A stretch of 64,000 bases of DNA from Melghiribacillus thermohalophilus (GTDB lineage: Bacteria; Bacillota; Bacilli; Bacillales; Alkalibacillaceae): NCBI RefSeq assembly GCF_004342905.1, contig NZ_SMAN01000018.1:1-64000 (forward strand). The letters run 5' to 3'. Shown here in pieces: positions 27,831-36,006 of this stretch; positions within the stretch are counted from its first letter, which is position 1, and the number at the start of each line of letters is the position of its first letter. The notes under the pieces are model-generated. The model was not told where the DNA came from. It did not search any database and saw only the letters and a program-made list of their open reading frames with translations. The position numbers and the translations under genes are program-made.

Positions 27831-29057
27831 TTACTCCTCCAGTGTTTCCTTCATCCTGACAGCAGCACTGATTCCAGCCAGAAGCGGCAGAAAACCGACG
27901 AGGCCAATAGCCCAGCTCACCCCCAATAGATCAGCCAGAATCCCGGCAATGATAGCCCCAAAGGCATAACCGCTGTCCCGCCAGGAGCGATAGACCCCAA
28001 GGGACGAGGCTCTCCATTCAGGTTTGGCAACGTCACTAATCGCTGCCTGAAGAGTTGGATATACCATGGCGGTACCGATTCCGAGGATAACGGCTCCCAT
28101 GATCCAGGAAATATAGGTTTCGGAGAATAGAATCCACCAGATGCCGGCTGCCTGGGTCCACATCCCAAACACGATCATCCATTTACGTCCAACCCGGTCG
28201 CTTAATCCTCCAGTGAAAAGCTGGAACACACCCCATGCAGCCGGGTAAATGGCCACAACGACTCCAATTTGATCAACCGGTAATTGAGAGGCAGCGAGAA
28301 AAATCGGGAGCAGTCCCCAGATCATCCCGTCTTTCAAGTTTGTTGTCAGTCCTGAAACCGTTGCACTCGAAAGGTTTTTGTCTCTCCATGTGGTTTGAAC
28401 AAATATTTTTTTCATGGATATAGCAGGGGCTGGTTTAGCCTGCTGTGCCTGGGCTTTTAGATGTTTTCCAGTATCTCTGGCAAAAAAGGATAACAGAAGT
28501 CCAACTGCAGCAATTCCTATTCCAAGATAAAAGGGTTCTGGACGGAGAGCATAAGTATAGGCTACATGTCCAGAAATCATGGCCATGAGCCCAACCCCTA
28601 CGTATCCCGCAAATTCATTTAATCCAACGGCAAGCCCCCGCTGGGTGGACTTTGCCAGGTCCACTTTCATATTTACGGTCATAGACCAGGTGAGAGCCTG
28701 ATTAATTCCTAATAAAACATTAGCAAACACAATCATCCACCAGTTCGGTGCAAAAATAACGATGACAGGTACAAACAATCCAATTGCCCATCCGAGTACC
28801 AGTACCTGTTTTCGCCCAATGTGATCGGCAATGTTTCCTGCAAAAAAATTCATAATGGCTTTGGAAAAACCGAAACTGACAATAAAGGAGAGGGCGGCAC
28901 TAGCTGAAGCGAGTCCAAATTGCTCCTCTCCGATGATCGGCAGCACCGTCCGCTCCAGTCCAACCATAGAACCTACGAATAGATTGATGAATACTAGTAG
29001 CGAAAATTGTATGATGTTCTCTTTGATTCCGATCTTGACTTGGTTTTCAGCAGACAT
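27831..29057 (-). CDS. Major facilitator transporter
   Basis: 408 aa with twelve predicted membrane segments in two halves. The MFS loop motif is seen as GNIADHIGRKQVLV (~residue 75) and its second-half copy GGLSDRVGRKWMIV (~residue 285). Substrate unknown. It starts 30 bases downstream of the MBL gene on the same strand, so it is the third gene of the ArsR-rhodanese operon; this suggests export of a sulfur compound or related anion, an inference from context only. ATG 29057 follows AGGAGTGG. Confidence 0.88.
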   Translation of the reverse strand: MSAENQVKIGIKENIIQFSLLVFINLFVGSMVGLERTVLPIIGEEQFGLASASAALSFIVSFGFSKAIMNFFAGNIADHIGRKQVLVLGWAIGLFVPVIVIFAPNWWMIVFANVLLGINQALTWSMTVNMKVDLAKSTQRGLAVGLNEFAGYVGVGLMAMISGHVAYTYALRPEPFYLGIGIAAVGLLLSFFARDTGKHLKAQAQQAKPAPAISMKKIFVQTTWRDKNLSSATVSGLTTNLKDGMIWGLLPIFLAASQLPVDQIGVVVAIYPAAWGVFQLFTGGLSDRVGRKWMIVFGMWTQAAGIWWILFSETYISWIMGAVILGIGTAMVYPTLQAAISDVAKPEWRASSLGVYRSWRDSGYAFGAIIAGILADLLGVSWAIGLVGFLPLLAGISAAVRMKETLEE

Positions 29058-29087
29058 AGTTAACCACTCCTAAAAGTCACTAACTGC

Positions 29088-29819
29088 TTATAACTTTCCC
29101 TGATTCTTTTTTCTTATTTCTTTAAAGTTATCTGGTCTTGGAGGAACGTCTTTTGTCATGTAGTCAATAAATTCCTCTTTGTTTCCAATTTGAAGAGCAT
29201 GGTTGAACCGTTTTTCAAAGCCAATAGTAGAGGATGGTTTTCCGCTTAATTTTCGTCCGCAAACCGAACCTGAAAATGCTCCAGGGTATACTTCAATGTG
29301 ATCCTCTAGTGATGTAAGTTTTTTTAAACTTTCGAACAAGTCTTTGGCACCTTCTTCTATAGAAGAAGCCAGCTCTGTTCGTCCGGCATCCCCAACCATT
29401 AAGGTGTGTCCAGTTAAAACAAACCACGGTTGATCTCCTCTTGTTGTATCTGTCACCACAACAGAAATGTGTTCTGGTGTATGTCCGGGAGTATGAAGAA
29501 AAGTCAGCTTGGTATTCCCGGCCATTAATTCATCCCCGTCTTGAACAGGTGTAAAGTCATAGCTGGTATCAGCAGATTGGTGGAGTATATACTGTGCTCC
29601 AGTTTTTTCAACCAGTTTTTTAGCACCAGAAACATGATCAGCATGAAGATGAGTATCGATCACATAAACAATATTCATCCCCAGTTTTTTGGCTTCTTCA
29701 ATATAGATGTCAACCTCATCTTCTAATGGATCAACCACAACTCCCTGTGACAAACTTCCGCAGCCCAACAGATAAGATGCGGCTATAGGATTGGTGAGTA
29801 AATATTGACGAAATAACAT
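29088..29819 (-). CDS. MBL-fold protein (ETHE1/persulfide dioxygenase-like) with altered ligands
   Basis: 243 aa. The first metal motif is intact (THLHADH, ~residues 56-62) and FLHTPGHTPEH gives the next His. Two usual ligands differ: where relatives have TGDTLFVGD this has TGHTLMVGD, and where they have YPGHG or YPAHD this has YPGAFSGS. The rest follows ETHE1-like proteins closely (GDAGRTEL, CGRKLSGKPSSTIGFEKR). It may oxidise glutathione-type persulfides or have lost or changed that chemistry. It lies between an ArsR-rhodanese regulator and an MFS gene in one operon. ATG 29819 follows AAAGGAGG. Confidence 0.85.
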   Translation of the reverse strand: MLFRQYLLTNPIAASYLLGCGSLSQGVVVDPLEDEVDIYIEEAKKLGMNIVYVIDTHLHADHVSGAKKLVEKTGAQYILHQSADTSYDFTPVQDGDELMAGNTKLTFLHTPGHTPEHISVVVTDTTRGDQPWFVLTGHTLMVGDAGRTELASSIEEGAKDLFESLKKLTSLEDHIEVYPGAFSGSVCGRKLSGKPSSTIGFEKRFNHALQIGNKEEFIDYMTKDVPPRPDNFKEIRKKNQGKL

Positions 29820-29842
29820 AAAAATCTCCTCCTTTAAAATGA

Positions 29843-30511
29843 TTAATGAAATTCATCCTTTTGATGCATCTTCCATTCATGAACACCAGCATCCAGCCGG
29901 TAAGCGTTATAGCCTTCTGACTTTAGGAGTTCGACCGCCTCGGTTGCATAGACACAGTAAGGACCGCGGCAGTAGGCGATGATTTGTTTGTCTTTTGGAA
30001 TTTTTGATAATAAATCATGGAGCTCATCAATTGGGATGGAAACAGAACCTTCGATGTGTCCGGCTTCATATTCTTCTTTAGGACGGACATCGAGAAGCAC
30101 ATAATCATCTTGATCCACCCGATTCAAAAGTTCCGGCAGTTCAATGGATTCCAGATGATCCGGGCGTTCAATAAATGCTTCCCTAAGCATATTCACTTCC
30201 GGCAGCTGATGTTCCGCCAGTCCTCTAATGGCAAAGAGCAGATCCACCACTTCTTGACTGGCAAGCTGATAAATGACGTAATTTTTTTCTTTGCGGAATC
30301 GGACGAGCCGGGCTTCCAGCAGAGCCTGCAGATGCTTCGACGTATTGGCAACGCTCATTTCAGTCTCCTTTGCGAGTCTTTCCACGGTTTTTGGAGACTG
30401 GGAAAGGAGGTCCAGAAGTTCGATGCGTTTCGGGCTGGATAGTACTTTTCCGATCCGGGAAAAATGATGGTAAACGTTGTCCTTAAATTCCCTTGATTTC
30501 ATTACAAACAT
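29843..30511 (-). CDS. ArsR-family regulator fused to a rhodanese domain
   Basis: 222 aa. Residues ~12-85 are an ArsR/SmtB winged helix (SVANTSKHLQALLEARLVRF is the recognition part) and ~110-215 a rhodanese domain with active-site loop YCRGPYC, giving a sulfane-sulfur-accepting Cys and a second Cys five residues on. Such fusions are thought to sense or handle reactive sulfur and to regulate an adjacent ETHE1-like gene, which is what follows here. A perfect 20-bp palindrome lies just upstream. ATG 30499 (MKSREFKD) is an alternative start to 30511; GAGGAGATG is the site nearby. Confidence 0.88.
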   Translation of the reverse strand: MFVMKSREFKDNVYHHFSRIGKVLSSPKRIELLDLLSQSPKTVERLAKETEMSVANTSKHLQALLEARLVRFRKEKNYVIYQLASQEVVDLLFAIRGLAEHQLPEVNMLREAFIERPDHLESIELPELLNRVDQDDYVLLDVRPKEEYEAGHIEGSVSIPIDELHDLLSKIPKDKQIIAYCRGPYCVYATEAVELLKSEGYNAYRLDAGVHEWKMHQKDEFH

Positions 30512-30528
30512 CTCCTCTTAATTCAACT

Positions 30529-30548
30529 ATTCAACTAATTAGTTGAAT
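30529..30548. promoter_or_regulatory. Perfect 20-bp palindrome before the ArsR-rhodanese operon
   Basis: ATTCAACTAATTAGTTGAAT, with an additional half-site ATTCAACT at 30521-30528. It is 18 bases upstream of the regulator's start and is very likely its autoregulatory operator. Confidence 0.75.
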
Positions 30549-30629
30549 TATATAACATATGATCGCTTAAAATCAATGAAAATGACTGGGTCGGTCCATG
30601 AAGCAGATAGGTTTGTCCCTTATTAAAAA

Positions 30630-30661
30630 AAGCACATCCCCATCTAATCGGGAATGTGCTT
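30630..30661 (-). terminator. Terminator of the Mn-catalase gene
   Basis: AAGCACATCCCC at 30630-30641 pairs with GGGAATGTGCTT at 30650-30661 with one mismatch; on the minus strand a long T-run follows. Confidence 0.85.
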
Positions 30662-30668
30662 CATCTCA

Positions 30669-31550
30669 TCACTGTACAGGCTGATTGCTGTAGGATGGTT
30701 CCAGTTTTCCTGTACCCTGAATTTTTCTAAGTTCTTCCGGCGGTGTACCGTGAATATAAGCGGGTGCTGGCTGGAGCTCAGGTTTTTGCCCCATGGCCTC
30801 AGGCTTCTGAATATATTCAAAATTACCCTGTCCATCAAAGGTTGGTCCGCTTGCCCAGCGGCCTTCACGGCTTTCTTCTCCCTCTGAGAAGTTCATAAAG
30901 GAATAGGATACTTCCTGTTTTTCGTATTCCTGGTTGAAGGTGCTCGGAACAATGGCTCCCTGAGTTTGTTCAAGCTCTTCAATGGCTGCCATCCACTGGT
31001 TCTGGTGCATCGTGTCACGAGCAATTAAAAAGGAAAGCATATCTCTTACACCAGGGTCAGTGGTCATTTCATACAGACGGGTAACTTGCAGGCGCCCCTG
31101 GGATTCCGCATTGAGATTAGCGCGGAAATCCGCAAGCAAGTTTCCGCTGGCAATGGTATAACGAGCAGTCCACGGGAATCCGACACTGTCATTGGGCTGT
31201 GCCCCCAATCCGTTTACAATGGCATGCTGGGGGTTCATTCCTCCAAGCACAGCTTCTACTGCGGGGTCCTGAGCAGCTTGCTCCTGATCATGTGCCGGTG
31301 CCCCGTCTAAGAGCTGAGCAATCATGGTTGCAATCATTTCCACATGGGCAATTTCTTCGGTGGCAATGTCTAGAATCATATCCCGATATTTATTGTCAGC
31401 CCGACAGTTCCATCCCTGGAAAAGGTACTGCATCATCACGGACATCTCACCATATTGTCCGCCTAAAATCTCCTGTAGTTTCTTTGCATATACCGGATCC
31501 GGCTGACTCGGTTTTGCATCATATTGCAATTCCTTTACATGATAAAACAT
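30669..31550 (-). CDS. Manganese catalase
   Basis: 293 aa, ferritin-like four-helix protein with a dimanganese centre, decomposing hydrogen peroxide without heme. Ligand motifs: E in QEILGGQYGEMSVMMQY (~35), EEIAHVEM (E...H, ~66-72), E in ANLNAESQGRLQVTRLYEMT (~150) and DTMHQNQWMAAIEEL (H, ~183). The C-terminal extension (FEYIQKPEAMGQKPELQP) is typical of the Bacillus YdbD-type enzymes. ATG 31550 follows GGGGAGG. It complements katG in this window. Confidence 0.93.
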   Translation of the reverse strand: MFYHVKELQYDAKPSQPDPVYAKKLQEILGGQYGEMSVMMQYLFQGWNCRADNKYRDMILDIATEEIAHVEMIATMIAQLLDGAPAHDQEQAAQDPAVEAVLGGMNPQHAIVNGLGAQPNDSVGFPWTARYTIASGNLLADFRANLNAESQGRLQVTRLYEMTTDPGVRDMLSFLIARDTMHQNQWMAAIEELEQTQGAIVPSTFNQEYEKQEVSYSFMNFSEGEESREGRWASGPTFDGQGNFEYIQKPEAMGQKPELQPAPAYIHGTPPEELRKIQGTGKLEPSYSNQPVQ

Positions 31551-31727
31551 TCATTTACCTCCCCTGGTCATGGATTTCATGACTCATCCTTAGTATGAAT
31601 TCTGTCGACTGAATACATTCGGCCCAAAATAAACCTTCAATGGTGAAGAAATTATCCCGGACAAGATTTTATCAGGATTCTGATTACTTGAGCGCGGATC
31701 TCTACCTCCTTGCATCGTAATCTGATT

Positions 31728-32085
31728 TTTTATGCGCGAGTCCTGATTTTACATGCGCGAGCTCTGATTCTTCGTGTGTGAACCCTGATTACGTGCGCGT
31801 CAGTCCTGATCTTCGCGCTTGATCTCTGATTCTTCGTGCATGAACCCTGGTATTTCGTGCACGAGTCCTGATATCTGATGAGCGAGCCCTGATTTCGCGC
31901 GCGTGAGCCCTGAATTCTGGCATGTGAACCCTGATTTTGCACCCGTGAACTCTGATATTTCGAGGCTGAGCCCTGATTTCTGACATGCGAGCCCTGATAT
32001 TTCGAGGCTGAGCCCTGATTTCTGACAAGCAATTTCTGATTTCTTCAAGGTGAAACCTGATTCTTTACGTGCGAACCCCGAAGAA
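31728..32085 (-). repeat. Array 3 of the 21-bp repeat (about 17 units, inverted)
   Basis: Read on the plus strand the unit is near CCCTGATTTCTGACATGCGAG or CCCTGATATTTCGAGGCTGAG, that is, the complement of the unit in arrays 1 and 2. The 21-base step is kept over most of the array. Several frames stay open; none has a start with a ribosome site. It lies between the Mn-catalase gene and a small hydrophilic protein gene, and the stretch 31551-31727 before it holds no gene. Confidence 0.9.
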
Positions 32086-32172
32086 CACGCCGCTTTTTAG
32101 GATAAATCTGTTATGCATGTCATTGCCCCTTCATCACAACCTAATAAAAAATCGATGAAGGAGCTTAATCTC

Positions 32173-32340
32173 ATGCCGCAAAAAGATAAAAATCAGTACC
32201 AAATGGATATAAACAACATGAATAAAGGGAAAGTCAACGTCGGTTATGAAGCGACAACGGGAAACGACACGCCGGATCAGTTTCAAAATCATGAAGATGT
32301 TTCCACAAAGCAGACACGGGGAAAGGGAAATAAAGATTAA
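32173..32340 (+). CDS. Small hydrophilic protein, 55 aa
   Basis: A Lys/Asn/Gln-rich protein with no hydrophobic core (MPQKDKNQYQMDINNMNKGK...), probably unstructured. The composition recalls small spore or stress proteins of bacilli but I cannot place it in a family. AAGGAG at 32158-32163, nine bases before ATG 32173, supports this start over the longer open frame. Confidence 0.55.
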   Translation: MPQKDKNQYQMDINNMNKGKVNVGYEATTGNDTPDQFQNHEDVSTKQTRGKGNKD

Positions 32341-32819
32341 TAAAGTCTTTCTGCGAGCTTGTTAGTTGTAGTTCAATTTTTCACATCGCCAATTAAAATT
32401 AGCTTCTATATTGTGCGCATTCTGTAACTGGAATGCGCATGTCTCTATGCTGTTAAAAAAAGATCCGGATAGTTTAAAATTTTTTGTTGCTATTGTTATA
32501 ATCGGTTAATGGATGAGAAGATGGGAAGTCGGGCATAACAAAATCGACGGAAAGCAGACTTATTTTATCTACTGCCTTCATGAATTCCGGCAACATGGCA
32601 GCATTACATTCAGCGCCAACGTTGAAAATGATTGAATATTTTTAGGCTTTAATTTCTGCAACATATATCCTTCATCAAAAATTAAACATACAGGGAAAAC
32701 AACGTTATTGGCTAATGTAAATGCAGGTTCGGAAAATTAAAAGGGCAATGCTGGATCAATCATAAATGCCGTTTCCCATTTTTTATCCGTTCCAATGTTC
32801 GAAAAGGAGAGGGAGAAAC
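32341..32819. other. Gene-free stretch with a hairpin
   Basis: TGCGCATTC at 32414-32422 pairs with GAATGCGCA at 32431-32439, a hairpin without a strong T-run. A fragment near 32521-32590 looks slightly protein-like (WEVGHNKIDGKQTYFIYCLH) but has no start or continuation; it may be a gene remnant. Confidence 0.45.
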
Positions 32820-33206
32820 ATGGCCTCCAATATCCAGATCAAGCGGGTCTACGAAAAGTCTTCTGTTAATGACGGCAAAAGGGTTTTGATTGATCGCTTA
32901 TGGCCAAGGGGTATGTCAAAAGAAAAGGCTAGAATTGATGTGTGGCTGAAGGATGTAGCTCCAACTCCTAAATTGAGAAAGTGGTTTGATCATCGTCCGG
33001 AACGATTTGAAACGTTTGCTGCTGAATATAAAAAAGAACTGAAGACATGTAAAGTCCAAATAGAGGCTCTGGAAAAATTGCTAAGGTGGTCCGAATCCGG
33101 GCGTTTAACCCTTTTGTATGCTGCGAAGGATCCGATTCATAATCATGCCGTTGTGCTGCTCGAAACACTTCAAGAGGTCAAGGGAAATCATACAGGAATT
33201 GAATAG
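32820..33206 (+). CDS. DUF488-family protein (YeaO-like)
   Basis: 128 aa, DUF488 type: IKRVYE (strand 1), DGKRVLIDRLWPRGMSKEKA (the family hallmark, ~residues 16-35), WFDHRPERFETFAAEYKKEL, and TLLYAAKDPIHNHAVVL near the end. Function unknown; the fold may bind nucleic acid. ATG 32820 follows AAAGGAGAGGG; the open frame extends further upstream without a site. Confidence 0.9.
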   Translation: MASNIQIKRVYEKSSVNDGKRVLIDRLWPRGMSKEKARIDVWLKDVAPTPKLRKWFDHRPERFETFAAEYKKELKTCKVQIEALEKLLRWSESGRLTLLYAAKDPIHNHAVVLLETLQEVKGNHTGIE

Positions 33207-33263
33207 TCGGCTGTAGAAATACATACATATGAATGGGGAGTGAAGTATAAGGGGGGTGATCCT

Positions 33264-33725
33264 ATGAAGGCCATTGAAGTTTTTCTCCACGTCAATGACC
33301 TGCGCAACCGTTTTTTCCCGGCATACAAGAAATTGACAGAAGAACAGCTGGAATGGAAGACAGAAGGATATAAAAACAATATTTCTTTTTTACTGCGTCA
33401 CACAGCTCAGGCAGAAGACTGGTTCCTCAGAGGTGTCATCCAGCAGGAAAAGATGATGCCCAGACGAAAAAGGGAACTGGATACCAGAGACAAGCTTTTT
33501 GACTATTTAGAGTGGACAAGGGAAAATACCCTATCCTTTCTGGAGAGCCAGGATATTTCGATTCTTCAGGAAACCCGGCAACTTCCAGAAGGTTACCGTG
33601 GAGAACCGATCGAGAATCCAACCATTGGCTGGATCCTGCACCGTGTCTTTCAACATGAAGTGTATCATTTAGGTCAGGTAAACCTCATGATGAGATTGCA
33701 GGGGATTGAACCTCCAAATATGTAA
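33264..33725 (+). CDS. DinB/DfsB-family protein
   Basis: 153 aa four-helix bundle of the DinB/YfiT class. The three His of the putative metal site are visible as LLRHTAQAEDWF (~50), and HRVFQHEVYHLGQV (~130-137). Members act as thiol-transferases or are of unknown function. ATG 33264 follows GGGGGTGAT at 33250-33258. Confidence 0.85.
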   Translation: MKAIEVFLHVNDLRNRFFPAYKKLTEEQLEWKTEGYKNNISFLLRHTAQAEDWFLRGVIQQEKMMPRRKRELDTRDKLFDYLEWTRENTLSFLESQDISILQETRQLPEGYRGEPIENPTIGWILHRVFQHEVYHLGQVNLMMRLQGIEPPNM

Positions 33726-33731
33726 AATCAC

Positions 33732-33762
33732 ATGCGCCGACTGGCGTCTTTTTTTTTTTTTG
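33732..33762 (+). terminator. Terminator of the DinB gene
   Basis: GCGCC/GGCGT stem with a 4-base loop, followed by a run of about twelve T. Confidence 0.8.
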
Positions 33763-33864
33763 AAAAAAATAAAACTTTTGCAAATGGAGCAATAATAATC
33801 AAAAAATAAATAGAGCTTTATGAAAAAATAGTTTTACATAGTTGGAACGATTGAGGTGAATCTT

Positions 33865-34722
33865 TTGAGTTATTTAAACGAAATTCAAAAAGCAGTAGAC
33901 TATATTGAGAATAATCTGAGAAGCGATTTGACGATTGCCGAAGTTGCCCATCAGGTCAATTTCTCTGTGCATCATTTCCATCGTATTTTCAAAACTTTTG
34001 TCGGCGAGTCACTGGGAGATTATATCAGACGCCGCCGCTTAACAAACGCGGCTCAGCTGCTGAGGGACAACAACTATCGGATTATTGACATAGCTTCCGA
34101 ATATGGATTCAGTTCACAAGAATCCTTTACACGGGCTTTTCAAAAAATGTTCGGGGTCACACCCGGGCAATATCGGAGGAAAAATGAGAGGCTGTTATTA
34201 AAAGAGAAACCCCGGCTGACCAGCTCCATCTTAAAACATTTAGAGGGTGGATCATTCATGAAACCGAGAATAGTGGAAAAGCCATCCTTTACAGTTGTAG
34301 GTTTGAAGTGCACGTCAACGCTGAAAGAAAATCATATTCCTGAATTGTGGAATGAATTTATCCCCAGAATCAGGGAAATCCAAAATCAGGCCAATCAAAA
34401 TGTCACCATAGGGCTTTGTGAATTTTGCATGAATCCATATGATGATGAATTTACTTATATGGCTTGTACACCGGTCACCAATGTGAAAGAGGTGCCGGAT
34501 GGCATGGAAGTCAAAACGGTTTCGGCTCAAAAATATGTGGTGGTTACCCATAAAGGAAGTGTAGAAACCCTGGGTGATGCCTATGATTATATTTATGCGA
34601 TTTGGCTTCCGAAATCCGGCTATGAGTTGGCGGAAGCAGATGATTTTGAATGGTATGATGAACGTTTTCTCGGGCCAGACCATGAGGAGTCCGAGGTTGA
34701 TATTTATGTTCCCATACAATAA
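33865..34722 (+). CDS. AraC-family regulator with GyrI-like ligand domain
   Basis: 285 aa. Two AraC HTH motifs at ~8-100 (LTIAEVAHQVNFSVHHFHRI and IIDIASEYGFSSQESFTRAF, then FGVTPGQYRR), followed by a GyrI-like effector domain (~125-285: PSFTVVGLKC... to VDIYVPIQ). The SbmC/Rob/BmrR-type domain binds hydrophobic or cationic compounds. TTG 33865 is chosen because GAGGTG at 33852-33857 precedes it by seven bases and homologues start at YL..IQ.A.DYIE. Its end is close to a convergent MFS gene. Confidence 0.9.
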   Translation: MSYLNEIQKAVDYIENNLRSDLTIAEVAHQVNFSVHHFHRIFKTFVGESLGDYIRRRRLTNAAQLLRDNNYRIIDIASEYGFSSQESFTRAFQKMFGVTPGQYRRKNERLLLKEKPRLTSSILKHLEGGSFMKPRIVEKPSFTVVGLKCTSTLKENHIPELWNEFIPRIREIQNQANQNVTIGLCEFCMNPYDDEFTYMACTPVTNVKEVPDGMEVKTVSAQKYVVVTHKGSVETLGDAYDYIYAIWLPKSGYELAEADDFEWYDERFLGPDHEESEVDIYVPIQ

Positions 34723-34741
34723 TCCGGAAGATTATGTAAAA

Positions 34742-35950
34742 CTATATGGCTGTTTCGGCAAACCATGCATTTCTTCTAAGAAAGATCATTGAGTACATGA
34801 ATACACAGATCAGAGGAATCAATAGAATCATATATCCTGCATTAGCCCCATGGGATTCACTGACGAATCCGAGAATTGGACTGGCGATGACCACAGATCC
34901 CTGGTTCATAACCATACGATAGCTGGCCATTCTCCCATGATATAAAGGTTCCGTGAGCATTTGCTGAATGGATTGGGTGCTGACCCGTAACAGTGTAGTG
35001 CCAATACCAATAAGAAAAATGCCCAGAAAAGATAGATGGACGGAATGGCTGAACGATAACAAAGAAACTCCAGCTATCATGGTCAGGTTAGCGTAAACAG
35101 TTATCCAGTACTTCAGTTTTCTGAGCGCCCATGAAGCGGCAACACCGGCCGCTATAGCCCCGGTTGACAGCGTGCCTTCCAGCAGCCCGAAAATATGACT
35201 GGATTCTCCCAGGTAAGAGCTTGTATAAACTGGGAGAAGTCCAGTATTGGAATGAAGAACCAGCTGACCGACAAAGCCGATGATCATCATTCCTGCAATA
35301 GTCGTATGATTCAACAGATAGCCGAAACCATTCTTCAGTTCGCTGAGCATCGATTGGTGAGGTATTGGCTGCATCTCATGTTGATCTCCTGCTGATTTTA
35401 ATAAGGATAAACAGAGCAACGCGAGCAGACTGATGAAAAAGATAAACCCCATCATCCATGCATCCCCCAGTACAACCAGAAGAAAGCCGGCTATACTGAC
35501 TCCGGCAATCCACCCTAACTCACTTAAACTGGAAGAAAGTCCGATCATTTTGGCATATTGATCCCTGGAAAACAGCTGCGTCAAATAGGCCTGAAGAGCC
35601 GGTCTGTTCATGGAATTCATCAGCTGGATAACGGCATGAAATAATAAAATCATCCAGACTTCCATGACATTTGTGAGGATGGTCATTGTAAAAACCAAAA
35701 ATACAAGACTGGACACACTAAAACCTGCCAAAGCTATTTTCCATCGATTGAACCGGTCAACAAATACCCCAAAAAAGAGGTTGAACAGAAGACCTGGCAA
35801 AAAACCGACCCCGATCAGCATTCCTGAATAAAAGGCATTTCCTGAAATCTCATATAAAACCCAGGCAACGACGATGGTGTACATCGAAGTAGCAATAGAA
35901 GAAACGAGTATCATAACAATATATAACAACGATCGAGAGAGCTTGAACAT
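34742..35950 (-). CDS. Major facilitator transporter (MFS_3/MdtH-like type)
   Basis: 402 aa with twelve predicted membrane segments; loop motif NLFFGVFVDRFNRWKIAL (~residues 56-73) typical of the macrolide/drug MFS_3 class. It lies downstream of a second, interrupted MFS gene (56-base gap) with a LysR gene divergent from both. Its ATG at 35950 follows AGGAGG. The pair could have formed a two-step or redundant export system; substrate unknown. Confidence 0.88.
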   Translation of the reverse strand: MFKLSRSLLYIVMILVSSIATSMYTIVVAWVLYEISGNAFYSGMLIGVGFLPGLLFNLFFGVFVDRFNRWKIALAGFSVSSLVFLVFTMTILTNVMEVWMILLFHAVIQLMNSMNRPALQAYLTQLFSRDQYAKMIGLSSSLSELGWIAGVSIAGFLLVVLGDAWMMGFIFFISLLALLCLSLLKSAGDQHEMQPIPHQSMLSELKNGFGYLLNHTTIAGMMIIGFVGQLVLHSNTGLLPVYTSSYLGESSHIFGLLEGTLSTGAIAAGVAASWALRKLKYWITVYANLTMIAGVSLLSFSHSVHLSFLGIFLIGIGTTLLRVSTQSIQQMLTEPLYHGRMASYRMVMNQGSVVIASPILGFVSESHGANAGYMILLIPLICVFMYSMIFLRRNAWFAETAI

Positions 35951-36006
35951 GCCGGCTTCCTCCTAAACAGGTTTTGGGCAGAGATGACTGAAGCATGGGC
36001 TTTTTC

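Noticed and set aside
31730-32048. Open frames across array 3
   Set aside because: Same reason; degenerate tandem repeats without start signals.
26190-32085. CRISPR array
   Set aside because: Units are contiguous 21-mers without unique spacers and are too degenerate; no cas genes in the window.
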